A stretch of 6,323 nt of DNA, from positions 1-6,323 of the forward strand of contig CABRNM010000061.1 in assembly GCA_902472315.1 (NCBI GenBank), given 5' to 3'. Source of the DNA: an uncultured Collinsella sp. Lineage in GTDB: Bacteria; Actinomycetota; Coriobacteriia; Coriobacteriales; Coriobacteriaceae. Shown here one piece after another: positions 4,815 to 6,323 of the stretch. Numbering within the stretch: the stretch's first letter is position 1; every line of letters begins with the position of its first letter. Below the pieces are notes generated by a model. It did no database searches, was not told the origin of the DNA, and saw nothing but the letters and a program-made list of their open reading frames with translations. A program made the translations under genes and the position numbers.

Positions 4815-6323
4815 ATGAATAGGAAGCTTAACGCTGCTATCACAGCCGGTCTGAGCTTGAGTATGGTGCTCAGCTCCACGCCGGTTGCTGCTATCGCGGC
4901 GGAGACTACTCAGAACACGAGCGAGGGGGCTACTGCTGCAGCCTCTACTGGTGTTAAGACCGTTACTTTTGTAGCGGAAAATGGCGGCGGCGCTTTCGCG
5001 GACGGAAACATCGTTATGCGCATTCAGACTAACGATAAGGGCGTATGCTCTATGCCGGAGTCTCCCGTGCGCGATGGCTATGTGTTTGGCGGCTGGTATT
5101 ATGACAACACTTGCACGCATGCCGTAGATTTTTCTCAGCCTCTTCTGAGCGACGCTAGCAATTTTGTTGTTCTGTACGCCAAGTGGACTAAGGCTCCCTC
5201 GAAGGTGCTTCATGTGACCTACGCTGCCAATGGCGGTCAGTTCGCCGACGGCAATGTGGCCATGGAGGGTGTCACTGACAGCAACGGTATTGCGCGCCAA
5301 CCGCTTGCCCCCACGCGTGATGGCTACGTGTTTGCCGGTTGGTATTATCACAGCAATGGAACCGACCAGGTTGATTTCAACCAGCCGATTGTCGGTGGCG
5401 GCAAGAATGTGACCCTTTTCGCCGCTTGGACGCCTGCGAAGCAGGACAAGACTGTCGATATCTTCTACGTCGCCAACGGCGGTACGTTCTTCGACGGCAA
5501 CGAAACTATGCAGGGCGTAACCGATACCGACGGTATTGCACGCCTGCCGCTCCAGCCGACCCGCGAGGGCTATGACTTCGTTGGTTGGTCGTACGATCGC
5601 GACGGAAATGACCCCGTCGACTTCACGCAGGCTATCGTTGCGGGCAGCGGCCACGCGACCGTATATGCCCAGTGGAAGCAGAACAACGAGAAGGCTGTTC
5701 TCTATGTTGCCAATGGTGGCGCCTTCGCCGATGGCAATGTGGCCATGGAGGGTGTCACTGACAGCAACGGCGTCGCCCGCCAGCCCCTGGCCCCGACCCG
5801 CGAGGGCTACACCTTTACCGGTTGGACTTACGATGCTGCCGGCACCGAGCCTGTCGACTTCACCAAGCCCGTCCAGGGTGGCGGTCAGCACGTTACGTTC
5901 TACGCACAGTGGGCAGAGCTTGCTAACAATGAGAAGGATGTTCTCTACGTCGCCAACGGTGGTGTTTTCGCTGATGGCAACGAAGTTCTCCAGGGCGTGA
6001 CCGACGGCGACGGCGTCGCCCGCCAGCCCCTGGCCCCGACCCGCGAGGGCTACACCTTCGCCGGCTGGACCTACGACCGCGACGGTAACGACCCGGTCGA
6101 CTTCAGCAAGCCGCTGGTCGGCGGCGGCGACCACGCCACCCTGTTCGCCCAGTGGGACATGGTTGTCGAGGACAACTCCATCGACGTCCTCTACGTCGCC
6201 AACGGCGGCACGTTCTTCGACGGCAGCGACGCTCTCCAGGGCGTGACCGACGGCGACGGCGTCGCCCGCCAGCCCCTGGCCCCGACCCGCGAGGGCTACA
6301 CCTTCGCCGGCTGGACCTACGAC
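4815..6323 (+). CDS. Secreted/surface protein with InlB-type B-repeats, 3'-partial
   Basis: The frame runs 503 codons to the window edge with no stop. Residues 1-28 are a signal peptide: basic MNRK, a hydrophobic stretch, and a likely signal peptidase I cut after AIA (26-28). No lipobox cysteine is present. A short Thr/Ser/Ala linker (29-47) follows. Then come six repeat units of the Listeria-Bacteroides (Flg_new / InlB B-repeat) type, with ANGG near the start, P-TREGY-F-GW in the middle and VDF-P ... FA-W at the end. The ANGG Asn falls at residues 56, 139, 221, 300, 381 and 463. The units are longer than the roughly 70-residue classical B-repeat because of an insert with FADGN, GVTDxDGxAR and PLAP. 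Known family members are bacterial surface proteins, some involved in host contact; adhesion is therefore an inference. Any cell-wall anchor would lie beyond the window. Codon use shifts from T-ending to almost purely C/G-ending along the gene. It is probably a single-gene transcript. Confidence 0.9.
   Translation, partial: MNRKLNAAITAGLSLSMVLSSTPVAAIAAETTQNTSEGATAAASTGVKTVTFVAENGGGAFADGNIVMRIQTNDKGVCSMPESPVRDGYVFGGWYYDNTCTHAVDFSQPLLSDASNFVVLYAKWTKAPSKVLHVTYAANGGQFADGNVAMEGVTDSNGIARQPLAPTRDGYVFAGWYYHSNGTDQVDFNQPIVGGGKNVTLFAAWTPAKQDKTVDIFYVANGGTFFDGNETMQGVTDTDGIARLPLQPTREGYDFVGWSYDRDGNDPVDFTQAIVAGSGHATVYAQWKQNNEKAVLYVANGGAFADGNVAMEGVTDSNGVARQPLAPTREGYTFTGWTYDAAGTEPVDFTKPVQGGGQHVTFYAQWAELANNEKDVLYVANGGVFADGNEVLQGVTDGDGVARQPLAPTREGYTFAGWTYDRDGNDPVDFSKPLVGGGDHATLFAQWDMVVEDNSIDVLYVANGGTFFDGSDALQGVTDGDGVARQPLAPTREGYTFAGWTYD
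4956..6323 (+). repeat. Six tandem B-repeat units (R1-R6), last one cut by the window
   Basis: Unit cores are R1 4956-5186, R2 5205-5429, R3 5451-5675, R4 5694-5912, R5 5937-6155 and R6 6180 to the edge. The period is 83, 82, 79, 81 and 82 codons, the differences lying mainly in short polar linkers such as KQNNEK, AELANNEK and MVVEDN. R1 is the most divergent and is the only unit with cysteines (residues 78 and 100). R2-R6 share the consensus GVTDxxGxARxPLxPTR followed by a Gly-Tyr and a GW pair. Confidence 0.9.
5987..6323 (+). repeat. 91-base exact direct repeat between R5 and R6
   Basis: Bases 5987-6077 are identical to 6233-6323, 246 bases (82 codons) apart, and the match may continue past the window edge. 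A 49-base core is also identical in R4 (5767-5815), R5 (6010-6058) and R6 (6256-6304). Such long exact matches indicate recent duplication or conversion. Confidence 0.9.

Noticed and set aside
4734..6134. Antisense frame of 466 codons opposite the repeat protein
   Set aside because: Its apparent repeats simply mirror the + strand repeats. The + strand has a ribosome binding site, a signal peptide and family motifs.
4956..6323. CRISPR array
   Set aside because: The repeats are about 246 bases long, coding and in frame throughout, with no short repeat-spacer pattern.
648..6323. RmuC and Nth as part of a genome-stability or defence cluster acting on the repeat gene
   Set aside because: Both are ordinary housekeeping genes, a terminator separates rmuC from what follows, and nothing in the sequence links them to the repeats.

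Overview
The window looks like chromosomal DNA of a GC-rich gut actinobacterium, most likely class Coriobacteriia (Collinsella or a relative). This is inferred from GC-rich, C/G-ending codon use, the typical housekeeping genes, and a secreted protein built from InlB-type B-repeats. No rRNA or marker gene is present to prove it. All genes I can support lie on the + strand.

Layout. (1) Positions 3-596 hold the 3' part of an unrecognised gene open at the left edge. Its product ends in a helix-turn-helix-like segment, and its DNA is clearly poorer in G+C than its neighbours. (2) Positions 648-2003 encode RmuC, a membrane-anchored coiled-coil protein with a nuclease-like domain. A strong GC-rich intrinsic terminator follows it. 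(3) Positions 2127-3929 encode a 600-residue ABC half-transporter with six membrane helices and a complete ATPase. (4) Positions 3993-4658 encode endonuclease III (Nth), with catalytic Lys and Asp and all four iron-sulfur cysteines. (5) Positions 4659-4814 are AT-rich and packed with dyad symmetries: likely terminator hairpins, a possible operator and a 5'-leader stem-loop. (6) Positions 4815-6323 are the 5' part of a secreted repeat protein: a signal peptide, then six B-repeat-like units of about 79-83 residues, still open at the right edge.

The genes do not form one pathway. RmuC and Nth are DNA-maintenance functions, the ABC protein is an exporter, and the repeat protein is exported to the cell surface or outside. 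I see no CRISPR array, tRNA, rRNA, insertion sequence or defence island, and no convincing new multi-gene system.

The most unusual signal is inside the repeat gene. Third-position G+C rises along the repeats (57, 64, 73, 73, 86 and 98% by hand count). Units share exact DNA blocks in mosaic combinations, including a 91-base identical block in the last two. This points to ongoing repeat expansion and conversion.
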